Assembly: GCF_026213295.1 (NCBI RefSeq)
Contig: NC_079419.1
Span: 21,331,180-21,395,179, forward strand
Length of the DNA: 64,000 bases
Source of the DNA: Gadus chalcogrammus
Lineage: Eukaryota; Chordata; Actinopteri; Gadiformes; Gadidae
Direction of reading: 5' to 3'
Shown here: piece after piece, positions 1-10,366 of the stretch
Position numbering within the stretch: position 1 is the first letter of the stretch
Layout of the letters: every line of letters starts with the position of its first letter
The notes under the pieces: generated by a model
What the model saw: the letters and a program-made list of their open reading frames with translations, nothing else
Database searches by the model: none
Told to the model about the DNA's origin: nothing
Program-made: the position numbers and the translations under genes

Positions 1-1789
1 CCAGGAGGTCTCTAATATTTTTGTTTCTCCTGTAGGTGGCGATGATGCCATAACCCGGAAGGTAAGTGGTCGTGTCGATGAGATGTTGGAAGTTCGACCT
101 GACCAGTCGGGTCAGGCGAGCGGACGAGGTGGAGGAGGTCGTGATAAAGGGGATGCGTTGCCCCTCGAGAGGAGGACGTGTGAGTTTAAAGGTTTTAAGG
201 GAGAGACGGCGGGCCGATCGTGAATATCCCCTAAGGGCGAGGGCGTCAAACAGAATTTTAACTGCTTCCCAGAAGTCTGCAGTTCTGGAGCATATGCGCT
301 CAAAGCGCAGGAGTTGCGGTTTAAGGAGCCCCGCGAACGTGTGCCTAGGGTGGAAGCTGTGTAAGAGCGCGTGTGTGTCTGTGGGCTTAAAGAAAACGTT
401 CACGTCTAACATGAGGGACGTCATGCACTGTGGGCCTTTGAACGTGGTGGTATCGAGAAAATCAACAGAGGAAAAATGTTTGCATGATTTGAGAGTAATG
501 GACGGATCGTGCGTGTTTAGGATGTTTAGAAATTGATCGAATTCCGATTCAGAGTGTTGCCAAACGCCCCATATGTCATCTAGATAACGCATGTATGATA
601 GAGGTTGCAGAGGGCAGACGGCGAGCGCAGAGGCTTCCCACTGCGCCATATAGAGGTTTGCATACGAGGGGGCGAACTTCTTCCCCATAGCCGTGCCTTA
701 GATTCGGAGAAAGAACTGATTGTCAAAGAGGAAATCATTTCTCGTGAGGTTTATCTCCAGCAAGCGAAGAAGTTAGTCGTCAGGGCGCGTGACGTCAGGA
801 CGCAGGTTAAAAGCATCACGCACGGCGCGCATGCCCCCAGCAATGTCTATATTAGTGTACAGACTGGCAACGTCCATAGTGAATAAGAAAGCGTGCCCAG
901 GGATCCGAAGAGCACGGACCTTGGTGACGAAATCATAAGTGTCTTTTACGTAGCTTGCGTGTGAGATAGAAAGAGGGTAAAGATAGTGATCCAGGTACTC
1001 AGCCGTATGCTAGGTTTCACTGCTACAGTCCGAAACTATCGGGCGCCCCGGGGGGATCTTAAAGGGCTCACTCCAGGCCACAGGCTCTTTATGTATTTTT
1101 GGTAACATGTAGAAGAGCCTGGGCCTGGGTTGCGCGTCACCCAAGAGGTAGTCACGCTGCCCATAGGTGATGTACTTTTTTCTCCACAGGGAGTAAATCA
1201 AATCAACAATCATCGGGACGGTCTCAGTATATATGGGAGCCTCCAGTTTGGAGTAGTAGCGCGTGTCGTGCAGCTGCCTGTGGCCCTCCCATATATACTG
1301 AGACCTGTCCATGATGACAACAGCGCTGCCTTTATCGGCGGGCTTGATTACTATATTTTTGTTTTGAATTAGTTTGCGGAGAGCCTCCGACTCCTCAGGG
1401 AGGAGGTTAGCAGGGGCCCGGTTGATCCTGAAGGATTCGTGATAATAACGGAGGTCAGCATTGACCAAGCGCGCGACTTCTAACGGGATGTCATCCTCGG
1501 GTGGAACCCAGGAGGATTTGTATGTGAAGGGTCGTTTCTCCGACGGGGGGTGATCCCGGAAATAGACGGCTAGTTTAACCCTGCGGTGGTACTGTTGCAT
1601 GTCCGAGCGGACCTGTTGGTACAACTCGGACGGGTCTATGTCGGTGGAGGGAATGAACGCGAATCCTTTATCCAAAACTGAGAATTGCGCCGCCGTAAGT
1701 AGGAAAGACGTAGAAAGGTTAATAACCGAGCGGTTCCCTCGAGGCGTGTCTCGGGACGCGGGAGCGCTCAGTTTAAATACCCGACCCAT
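1..1789 (-). pseudogene. Penelope-like element 1 reverse transcriptase (broken, runs off left edge)
   Basis: Reading right to left from an ATG at 1789, the frame carries the Penelope-type RT. It has an N-terminal region with a KPADKGSAVVIMDR block, then FYMLPKIHK and GRPIVSDCSSET. Past an in-frame TAG (1010-1012) the same frame continues with FTMDVASLYTNI, the AMGKKFAPSYA block and the catalytic YLDD (575-586). Two further in-frame TAA codons lie at 773-775 and 698-700, so three point stops interrupt one otherwise continuous frame. After YLDD the frame stays recognisable to about 180 (thumb region, LRGYSRS). RTs of this family copy the element's RNA by target-primed synthesis. No GIY-YIG domain is seen before the window edge, so its presence is unknown. 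The start overlaps the preceding ORF by 22 bases. Confidence 0.88.
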
Positions 1790-3404
1790 TGGTTAAAGAG
1801 GAGCGCTGCCGTGTCCCGAGACCAGTGGATGTTATCACGTTCGGTGACGAACGCCTGTCTGGGCAGCGTTGGGATCGACTCGTATCGAGTGGCGATGAAA
1901 GCATTTAACTTGGAGAGAAGCTCCTGCTCTCTGAACGGGAGCGCACGGGAATAGTTGACTTCAGGAATCAGGAGCGCAGCGTAAGGGAACGCGATACGTG
2001 CCCATTTAACAACGGTTTGGAGATTACGCACAAACGATTTCTCTAACTTGTTATTCCTTTCGTTTAAGCCGAAAGCCAGGACCAGTTTGCGGACCTTGGG
2101 GTTGATGGTGGTCTTGGCCATCACCGCGGAGGCATGACGGAACGACGCGCCAGGATAACCATCGATCTGGAGACCAGGTATGCTAAATTCAGCGAAGCGT
2201 GTGACGTTCGAGTCACCGAGAATGAGAAGCGGTTCCCTAGACTGTAAGTGCCACTCTTGGCATTTCTTACCCGTGCTTGGGTGTCGGGTGGGTCGAGCGA
2301 GGGTCACAGTCGGGGTGGAGAAGGAAGAGGCGGGGCTGGCGGGGTCCCGTGCGTCAGCCGGTGCGTCGTTTCTCTCCGGGTCGGCCCGGGCTAACCCATG
2401 CGGGGGTGTCGAGCCGGAGGGCGGTGGAGGAGGAGGAGGGGGAGGAAGAGGAGAAGAGGAAGGTCCGGGAGCGGGCATGGCTGCGACTCGTCGGCGGAGG
2501 CGGCTGGACGGGAGCCTGGTCCTTTGAGCCAACGGTGTGGTGCTCTGGAGAAGACCCGGGGGTGCAGGCCGTGGAGGAGAGGGGGTAAGGGGAACGGGAG
2601 AGGAAGAGGAGGGGGGGGGATGGGGGGGCACAGGGGCGGAGAAGAAGGAGAGGAGGAGAAGGCCAGCGAAAAGGTAGGCGACGGCAGCCTGGCCGGGGAG
2701 CGCCGTTCAGCAGGTCCTACCCCCACGTCGAGGGCCTCCGGACCGGGTCCAGGGGACCGGAGGCCGGGGGCAGGAGGCGGTGGTCCAGCAGGTAGGGTGA
2801 AGCGTGGCAGCACGGCTCCAGGGGCGGGTTGCGGGAACAGCTGGACCAGAGGGACCGGAACGTCCAGAACCTCTCTGAGGCGAGAGCGCAGCGCGCTCAC
2901 CGTCTCCGGGCGCAGGCGTTGGCCGAAGTGGCGTTGAGCCCAGGCCTGCGGGGTCCGGCGGGGGGGGCTCGGAGCTCGGGCGGGATGGCGAGGAGCCCGA
3001 CGTGTCTCAGGAGCGCGGCGATGGAGAGGCTCCTGCGCCTCACGGCGAGGAGGCGAGTAGGCCGGTCTGCGAGGAGGTGGGTAGGCCGGTCGGCGTGGAG
3101 GCGAGTAGGCCGGTCAGTGGGCCTCGGACCAACCCTCCTGGTGGTGACGGGTAGGCCCGTAGGGAGACCAGTCCCTGACGGGCCTCGCATGTTGCTCCCA
3201 ACGTCTGGGAGACGGGTGGCGTGGGGCCCAGAGACGTTCGTGTCCGTGGTCGAAGTGATGGAAGCGGGCCTCCGGAGCAGGTGCAGCCCACGCGGAGAAA
3301 TCCATCAGCGTCGGGGGGTAGTGGGGGTCCCGAGGAGTCCGCCTGCGACGTCCCCGTTGGACCAGGGTCCACTCACCGTCATCTTGAAGGTGGTTCGGTT
3401 GCAT
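1768..3404 (-). pseudogene. PLE1 ORF1: basic N-terminus, proline-rich middle, SGNH-hydrolase-like C-terminus
   Basis: A probable start ATG lies at 3402-3404 and is followed by an acidic-aromatic-basic block (DDGEWTLVQRGRRRR). The frame meets a TGA at 3114-3116, continues in the same frame to about 2391 through a very Pro/Arg-rich stretch, then a different frame (2631 to 1768) carries the C-terminal domain. That domain has block-I GDSN (LILGDSNVTRF), a GLNERNN block and a final DNIHWS, which fit the Ser, Asn and Asp-x-x-His blocks of SGNH/GDSL esterases. Esterase-like ORF1 domains are known in some CR1/L2 LINEs. Here the domain sits directly upstream of a Penelope-type RT and overlaps it by 22 bases in another frame. 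Function is inferred. The TGA and the frame change mean ORF1 is broken or read discontinuously. Confidence 0.72.
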
Positions 3405-3550
3405 GTTTCTTTTCGAATAGTTCGAATTTGAATTAAAACGGAAAGTACCTAAGCTATACTGAAATAAACTAAACTGAACTGTAAGGTAATGAGACAAGTG
3501 CGATCCAGCCAATATCCGATTTTTTTGGAAATTAGGCTGCTGTGGGCATA

Positions 3551-3590
3551 GTACTACGTTTCGTCAATACAATGACTTCATCAGGTACAA
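3551..3590 (-). ncRNA. Hammerhead-ribozyme-like motif of the PLE terminal repeat
   Basis: On the minus strand the invariant CTGATGA core (3578-3584) is followed by a 4-bp stem (GTCA/TGAC) closing a six-base loop, then CGAAAC and GTAGTAC. This is the order of a type-I hammerhead: core strand, stem II, GAAA strand, stem III. Penelope-like elements are known to carry such ribozymes in their terminal repeats. It lies about 150 bases upstream of the PLE1 ORF1 start on the same strand, as expected. Folding of stems I and III was only judged by eye. Confidence 0.6.
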
Positions 3591-3930
3591 ATAGATAGCA
3601 TAGAAACAGACCGTATAATGGAGAATCCAGACAAGCCCTGGTTACAGAGCACAAATGAGGGACAACGAAAACAAATACTTTTATACAGACATGTAGGAGG
3701 GAGGGGGGACTTGAGGTCTGGGGCAGAGACATCCAATAGGGGGCCAGGGCATCAAAACAATTTCAAATTTAAACATGAAAAGCCAATGGGGGGGGGTCAG
3801 GTGAAGAGCCAATGAGAGGTCAGGAGGGTAAACAACTTTAAAGTTTGAATTTGGGCCAATCAGGGGGTCGAATTTCAAAAGTAATGCTGAAGGAATGCAA
3901 CATTATATCACTTTTGCTGTGTTTCTCCAG
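3591..3930. other. PLE1 upstream flank, no gene seen
   Basis: Mostly purine-rich sequence with short G runs (3707-3720, 3788-3795). Open frames here are short and carry no recognisable motif. Part of it probably belongs to the PLE1 terminal repeat upstream of the ribozyme-like motif. Confidence 0.4.
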
Positions 3931-4100
3931 GGGCCGGTTGCACCAACTGGGCGTAAGCCTGGTCGTAACTACGCCTGGTCGTAACTTGGCGTTCTAAGTC
4001 CAACCTAACCGTTACGCCGGTTGCACCAACTGGGCTTAGCGTTCTTTTCACTAAGACCAGGCGTAAATCCTACGCCTGGTCAGGGGCAGGCGTAGAGTTG
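3931..4100. mobile_element. MITE-like end with repeated GCCGGTTGCACCAACTGGGC block
   Basis: The block GCCGGTTGCACCAACTGGGC occurs twice (about 3933 and 4017), each followed by variations of CCTGGTCGTAACTACGCC. This type of end (GGCCGGTTGCACC) is familiar from PIF-Harbinger-like fish MITEs, but I see no matching opposite end or target-site duplication. From 4100 to 4590 there is AT-rich sequence with only short open frames. Confidence 0.4.
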
Positions 4101-4591
4101 AAATTCCAGGCTGTTTCTATAGCAATTACATCCAATCCAATGCAGCTTTACCACCATCCTTGCAACGCTTCGCTAAACTGCATTTCAAAGCACAGCCGGC
4201 GATATGATCAGTGTTCACAGATCGACTGCCTGTCGGGAAGATATCGCTGGCCGATTAGTCCGTTCTCAACTTATAATCAGTTGTGAATGTTGTTTTAATT
4301 ATGTTTATATGTTTTATATAGGCCGACACATTACACAAATCTCTCCTACAGAACCATTCCCGTCTAAATGCCTGCTCGTCGTAAACCAGACATTACAAAT
4401 ACATATTTTAATTATATTCGTTTGCAGTGTTTAATTGTTAGGCATTAACACAATTGATGAATGACAATGAGTGAACGAATGAATTATTTATTTCGGTGTC
4501 CAACAGCATGTCAAGTAAAATAGTAAACAGCTGTTGTCACGAGGTATCCTAGCAACGCGGTGATATGCGCATACCATGGAACCTTCACATG

Positions 4592-4800
4592 TATATATAT
4601 ATATATATGAAAAATAAAAAATAGGGGGACGGAGGGGGGGCCCTGGGGCTGGGGTGGGGGGGCAGAATGAACACACATACATGTTATGAAAAAAAAAAAA
4701 TGGGGGGACGGAGGGGGGGCCCTGGGGCTGGGGTGGGGGGGGGGGCCAGAGTAAAAACACACACACATGTGGTATGAAAAATAAAAAATGGGGGATCCTT
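4592..4800. repeat. (TA)n followed by two copies of a G-rich unit of about 75-80 bp
   Basis: A short (TA)n tract is followed by two adjacent copies of a unit containing GGGGGACGGAGGGGGGGCCC, CTGGGGCTGGGGTGGGGGG and an ACACACATACATGT-like segment ending in ATGAAAAA. The boundary lies near 4693. Confidence 0.8.
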
Positions 4801-4829
4801 TGTTGGGGGGCGGGGGCTGGGATGGGGAT

Positions 4830-5200
4830 CAGATGGGGGAGGGGGGTTAGGGTCAGGGGTAGGAGGGGTTATGTTTAGGATCAGGGGGGGGACCCGGGTT
4901 AGGGTTAGGGTCAGGTGAGGGAGGAGGTTAGGGTTAGGATAAGGGGTGGGAGAGGTTATGTTTAGGGCCAGAGGGGGTGGGGTTAGGGTGAGGGCTAGGT
5001 AAGGGAGGGGGTTGGGGTTAGGGTGGGAGGTGGGAGGGGTTAGGTTTAGGACCAGGGGGGGCGGGGTTAGGGTAAGGGCCAGGTGAGGGAGGGGGTTGGG
5101 GTTAGGGTGGGGGGTGGGAGAGGTTATGTTTAGGGCCAGGGGGGGCGGGGTTAAGGTCAGGGTCAGGTGAGGGAGAGGTTAGGATGGGGGCTAGGGGAAG
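4830..5200. repeat. Degenerate TTAGGG-like minisatellite, unit about 84-87 bp
   Basis: Four unit starts with GGTTATGTTTAGG or GGTTAGGTTTAGG fall at about 4867, 4954, 5038 and 5122. Within units GGGGTTAGGGT and GGGTTAGGGTTAGGG recur. A further short TTAGGG-like run (GTTAGGGTTAGGGTTGGGG) lies at 5668-5700 and a related AGGTTATGTTTAGG at 5858-5872. It is not a perfect telomeric array. Confidence 0.8.
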
Positions 5201-5905
5201 AGGATAAAAACCATGATGAGGGCCCGGTCTGTGGTGGAGGCAGAAGGGGGGCGGGGCCATGTAGGCTGAGGTAAGGGCCAGGGCGAGGGGCACAGCTCTA
5301 AGGGAGGGGGCATTGAGGGAGGGGGGCACACACACTAACATGAAACATAAAACATCAAACATAAAGAACCAACGGCAGGTAGGTAATCTAAACGGGATCA
5401 CACTTAATAAATGAACAATCCAATGCATGAACCTTACATCATGTAGAGGATAAAAGGTAAGTATGTACATAATAAAGCACAAGCAACACATAAGGTCATA
5501 GCACATAGATAGTCATAGAACAAGTATCAAACAGTGATGACCCTGAGGCGGTGCAGTCCATGTAACAGAGATCCCAGTGGGGTTCAAGGGAGAGCAGGCA
5601 ATGGTGGCAGGGAGGGAAGGAGGTCCGAGGAGACTGTAGGAGGCACTGGCGGGTTAGGACAGTGTTAGGGTTAGGGTTGGGGTTAGGGTTAGGATTAGGG
5701 CGCTCCCTCATGCGCCATGCAGCAGTACATGGGACTATCATGTAGTCTCCCATGCACTACTACCATGTAACAGGAGGAGGGCACGGGCACAAGCAATTTA
5801 AATACGTTAAAAACCTTTGCTTCAATAAAATCAATAAAATAAATAAAATATGGGAGAAAGGTTATGTTTAGGAGGGGGGGAGGGAAGATGTTATGGTAAG
5901 GAACT
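5201..5905. other. Intervening sequence, no gene seen
   Basis: Low-complexity flanks of the minisatellite plus the short TTAGGG-like run at 5668-5700. Translated frames show no known motif. The AATAAA-like repeats at 5824-5850 are AT-rich filler. Confidence 0.5.
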
Positions 5906-5915
5906 GATGGAGTGG

Positions 5916-7760
5916 CTATGTTTTAGGAGAAAGGATGCTGGGGAAGTTATGATGAGGACCGGGACGGATGGAGGGGCGAGACCAATCATAATTTAGGCCA
6001 AACGGGGCTATGGAGGAAAGCCTAAAGATCCACCTTCTCTCAGCAGCTCTCCACTGGACCAGGGACCAACCGACATTGGTCTCTAGACCGGACAATGAAA
6101 AGTTGTTGATATGATGTGAGATGAAGTGAGTATACAGCCGTTTATCGATTGTTCCTTTCTGAATATGGTAAATGTGTTGGTATAACCTCTGTTTGATAGT
6201 AGCTCCCGTTTCGCCCACATAGATGATCCTGCATAGTTTGCACTGGATGGCGTAGACGACGTTCCAGGAGAGTAGTGTGAAGGTCTGCGAGATGGGGGCA
6301 CCGGCTGGACAGTTGAAGATGTACTTCAGGTTAGTAAAATAGGGGTCGAAGGTTGTGCGTATTGCTTTGTTGAGTGCTGTATGGACTAGCATGTCCTGCA
6401 CATTTTTATTACGGCGGTGTGACATAACATTTTTAAAAGAAGCGAGTGGGGCGGTTTGAGGTATGGCGGAATTAAAATGTGGTTTTATAGCTTGCTTAAG
6501 GGGGCCTAGTTGTCGCGAGAATGTTGTAATGAATGGAATTAACCTATGTTCCGTGTTCTTTTTTCCAGGGAGAACGGGCCGGCCTGGCTGGAAGAGGGCG
6601 GTCACTTCCCCTTTAATAGTCCGAAGAAAACTTTTGGAATAGCCGCGAGGTCCTCTACGTGATGAGGTAGAGAGCAGATGCGGTAGCTGGTGTTAAATAA
6701 TAAGGAATGCCTGTCAGTGTCTTTAAAATAAACCTTGGTGGCTAATGTTTTGTGTCCATCCTTCGTCTCTGTGAAAAAAACTATTGTGTCAAGGAAGGGG
6801 ACCTGCTGGAGATGGAGAGTGTGTTTGAGTTTGATACGGGGGTGGTGTGAGTTGAGGATATGCATAAAGTGGTTGAATTCCGTTTCGGATTTGTCCCAGA
6901 GGCCAAAGATATCATCTAGATAACGGAAATAAATTAAGGGGCGTGACGGGCATTTAAGAAATGCAGATTCGTCCCAGTCGGCCAGATAAATGTCTGCGTA
7001 GGCCGGTGAATATTTCCTCCCCATGGCGCAGCCGCATATTTGTAAAAAGAACGATTTGTCGAATAAAAAGTTGTTACGGGTAAGAGTGATTTCTAAAATC
7101 TTTAAAATAAATGTATCAGGACGAGATGGATCACCGCCTCAAGGCCCAGGACAGTGTCGATGTTCGTGTATTAGGAATCTACATCGATTGAAAAGATAAA
7201 TGTGTTATCGGGGACGGTGAGATTTTTTAACTTGTTAACAAATGTATATGTGTCCTTGAGGTAGCTCGGGTGAGTATGGGATAGGGGGTTAATATATAAA
7301 TCTATAAACTCCGCCAAATGGTACGATTCAGAGCCACAGTCACTTACTATGGGGCGTCCCGGAGGAACCACGAATGGAACAGTCCAATTCTCTGGGGGTT
7401 TATGTATTTTGGGGAGAAGGTAGAATAATCTCGCCCGAGGGAGATCCGGGCCGTATAGGTAGTGTGCCTGTTTGGCGGTAATGAGACGCTTTTTCCTCAT
7501 CTGGTCAATTAGGACCCTAACCATCGTCTGAGTCTCCAGGTACATGGGCTGCGTGAGAGGGCGATAGTAGATGGGGTCATTAAGTTGACGTGTCGCCTCC
7601 AGAATGTAATTAGTTTGATCCCGAATTACAATTTGCCCTCCCTAATCCGCCGGTTTAATAATTATCTCATGGCGAAATTTTAATTTGTTGAGGGCCTGTT
7701 GTTGATGGACAGTAATATTGTCCTCCCCTACAGGACGTCAAACCTTTATCTCCAACCCAA
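5916..7760 (-). pseudogene. Penelope-like element 2 polyprotein: RT plus GIY-YIG endonuclease (broken)
   Basis: Reading right to left, the RT N-terminus (KFRHEIIIKPAD) ends at a TAG inside the KPADKGG motif (7642-7644). The frame resumes with FYLLPKIHKPPENW and GRPIVSDCGSES, and stops again at TAA 7171-7173 immediately after FSIDVDS. A second segment (7024-6602) holds GRKYSPAYADIYLADW and FRYLDDIFG. A third (6605-5916) continues in another frame with LIPFITTFSRQLG, then the endonuclease: VVYAIQCKLCRIIYVGETG followed by an IKQRLYQH helix, the GIY-YIG signature with the CxxC typical of PLEs. At least two stops and two frameshifts make it inactive. It differs clearly from PLE1 at the protein level. 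Confidence 0.9.
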
Positions 7761-7985
7761 CCCCACACTATGAGATGATGTCCTGGAGGTATGCTACGGA
7801 GAGGCCTCCGTATCTGAGCCCCTCAGTGGTGGAGCAGCCGAACGAGGCTTCCTGGCAAGCCTCCTGGCGGTGCTGGCACGTCTAGAAAACATGCGTGCGT
7901 GTGCCATCGGCGTGACGCCGTCCGCGGGCGGGTCAAGGGTCACACGGGACCTTCTGGCGGTATGGGCGTGTCCAGGATGGCGCTG

Positions 7986-8880
7986 TCAGCCGGAGGGTTG
8001 AAGGTCTGCCGGGCGCGGTTGGAGCCAACGGGGCTGCCGACAGGGACAGCGTCCCGACGAGCGTTGGTCTGGGCAGACCCACTGGGGGGTGTCATGCCGG
8101 GAGACGCAGGAGCTGGCTGAAGGGGCGTGGCGAGGGTCCGGCGCCGTGGCAGGGCGGAAGCGCTGGTCTGGGCAAATACATGGGGAGGTGTCGTGCCGGG
8201 AGACGCAGGAGCTGGCGGAGGGGGCGTGGCGAGGGTCCGGAGCCAATGCAGGACGGAGGTAGGTGTCGTTCTCTGCGGCAGGGGCGCGGCCGGAGGGGGG
8301 TCGGCGGTGGCCGTACTGGCGAGCGGCCCAGGAGGCAGCCACATCGAAGTTGCGGTGCCAGGCAGGGTCCGCAAGGCACGAGGGGTCGCTCACCTTCTGG
8401 GCCACCGTAGCCCTGTAGTGGTCCCGCAGGAGGATGGTGGTTGCGTGTCCCCAGTTGCGAGCGTTGCTATCAATAGAGGCAAGGGTCGCGGCGTTAGGGA
8501 CAGCAGGGCGGATGGAGGCCGTCAAGGAGGCGGTGAGCCTGGCGATGATGGGGAGAGGGTCCGGGCCGGAGGCGTTGTCCAGGTGGTGGGCCGCCTTGAT
8601 GGCCACGAGGATGAGGCGGTTCTTCAGTGCGAAGTCCGGGTCATCGGAACGTGGGGCGTCCGGAGCTAGGGGTCTGGAGCACGCGGCAGACGTCTCAGGA
8701 GGCCTGGGACGCCGGGGAATGCGGGGGCGGGCACGGGGCCTAGGACCAGGTCTGGAGGGTACCTGGTGCCGTGGTCGTGGAGGGCCGGCGGGGAGGCCTC
8801 GGTCACGGGCGGCGGGGCGGAAGTTCCGAGAGACGCCGAGATCGTTTAATGGCCTGTGGCATGTGCCACCGCGACCACTG
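7986..8880 (-). pseudogene. PLE2 N-terminal (ORF1-like) region
   Basis: An open frame upstream of the RT encodes a Pro/Arg-rich N-terminus and then a helical block (ALKNRLILVAIKAAHHLDN ... IRPAVPNAATLASIDSNARN) ending in a Pro/Ala-rich linker. Similar helical regions precede the RT in Neptune/Poseidon-type fish PLEs, as I remember the family. The linker contains two near-duplicate blocks of about 65-80 bp (8040-8110 and 8160-8250, both with GTGCCGGGAGACGCAGGAGC or a close variant). The join to the RT between 7986 and 7760 is not open. Confidence 0.6.
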
Positions 8881-9035
8881 ACATACCATGGCATATGCCG
8901 TTCTGGAACGGTAACTGCCGTTCTGAAACGGTAACTGCCGTTCTGAAACGGTAATGCCATGGCATATGCCTTTCTGGAACGGTAACTACCGTTCTGAAAC
9001 GGTAACTGCCGTTCAGGTGGAACGGTAACTGCAGT
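8881..9035. repeat. Palindromic 20-bp minisatellite (CCGTTCTGAAACGGTAACTG)
   Basis: Five to six copies of CCGTTCTGAAACGGTAACTG or a close variant. Each unit contains the inverted pair CCGTT/AACGG. Two copies of CCATGGCATATGCC interrupt the array (8887 and 8957). It sits at the upstream edge of PLE2. Confidence 0.85.
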
Positions 9036-10119
9036 TCCCAACAATGGTAAGTGACACCAGCATAACTCCTCCGTATAATTTCAAGACAGGTATTGCCATC
9101 AATGTAAAGGTATATATATTTGGTATTTATTGACACAATATCACAACATAACGCCGTAAATAAAGGGATTTACACGTTTCTCTCGTCCGTGCTGTTGTTA
9201 GGATATTTCCGATCTGTTTGTTGTTGCTTTTGTAATGACAGATGCTTTTGAAAACAGCCGGACTTGCTCCGGTGACGGTAGTTATAGCCTAGCCTTCTAG
9301 GTGGCCATAGAGCTATAGTCTATTGCTTTGTTCCAATATCCATACTATCCGCAGTCATTATACTTTTTCTTTTTTATATAGTTTGAGTACGTAGTGCGTT
9401 GCAATTAAGATCAGGGCGAAAGGAAGTGTAGTGAAAGGACCCGGATGGTATACTCAAAACGGTCAAACCGATGAGTGTGGATTGATGTACACCTTTCGTG
9501 CTCCACGGCAGCGATCTTAGCTACGTAGCTGAAGAGGCGGAGCCAGGCTGAGCCAACGTCGGCGCATTTTCTTTAATAGGTCCATGCATTTTCCACGTAT
9601 CCTGCATTAATGGATTCATTTTGTTGTTTTAATAGCTTTATAACTACTATGTGTAAAGAGTTCACCGTTCAAAGCGAGATGTTTATTGCGGTTGCGATCG
9701 TAGTTTCCGGTTAGTGCACCAGAGCCAGGTCCCTATAGGGGTGGCACTGTAGGCTATGGCTAGACAGTCATCCATTCTTCCACTCGTGTTTTATCAAGAT
9801 GTTCTAGTAGCGTAGCCTATAATAAAGCCTACTGTATGACTGCTTCAGCTCATAACTATTCAATAGGCCAAATATTAAGTTTTGCATTTGTTCTTATTGG
9901 TGTTTAACCAAATAATTTAAGCAGGCCTATAGGTTCCTATCATTTAACCCTGATCCAGTGTCATAAACCTTTCTATATCGACATGATCCAGTGGTATCAT
10001 GGCATACAGGCCAAAAGTTTTTCCGCTGGCAAGCCAATTATGTTAATCGGAAGTTCCATTTCCTACTGGAACCACCGTTTTTCCGCTGGCATGCCACTCA
10101 TGTAAAATGGTATTACCAG
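9036..10119. other. No gene seen; AT-rich flank of the gypsy element
   Basis: Only short open frames. Near the right end a motif TTTTTCCGCTGGCA occurs twice (10018 and 10078) with dissimilar sequence between. The rest is unique-looking sequence without recognisable protein motifs. Confidence 0.5.
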
Positions 10120-10324
10120 TGTCAGAGTATTAGAGTGTTTACGGTACTCTGCTTTACGGCTGTCGTAACGTAGCTGTTGATGTTTACTCCAGTGGGTGTT
10201 ACGGCAGTGGGAGGGGCTTTCACGTGAGTCTTCACCTATATGCTGTGGACATGAACCCGAGAGCTCCTGGATAAAGTCAGAAGTAACAACTTACCTGTGT
10301 CTGGACATTCCGTGTTTTATTACA
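10120..10324 (+). repeat. 5' LTR of the gypsy element
   Basis: Starts TGTCAGAGTATTAG and ends TGTTTTATTACA, and is repeated nearly identically at 14653-14858. Confidence 0.93.
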
Positions 10325-10366
10325 TGGTGTCAGAAGTGGCCAGTGGTTTTGCAAAGAGTGTAAATC

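Noticed and set aside
4488..4768. Pro-rich minus-strand frames at 4.5-4.8 kb
   Set aside because: They follow two copies of a G-rich repeat unit and have no motif.
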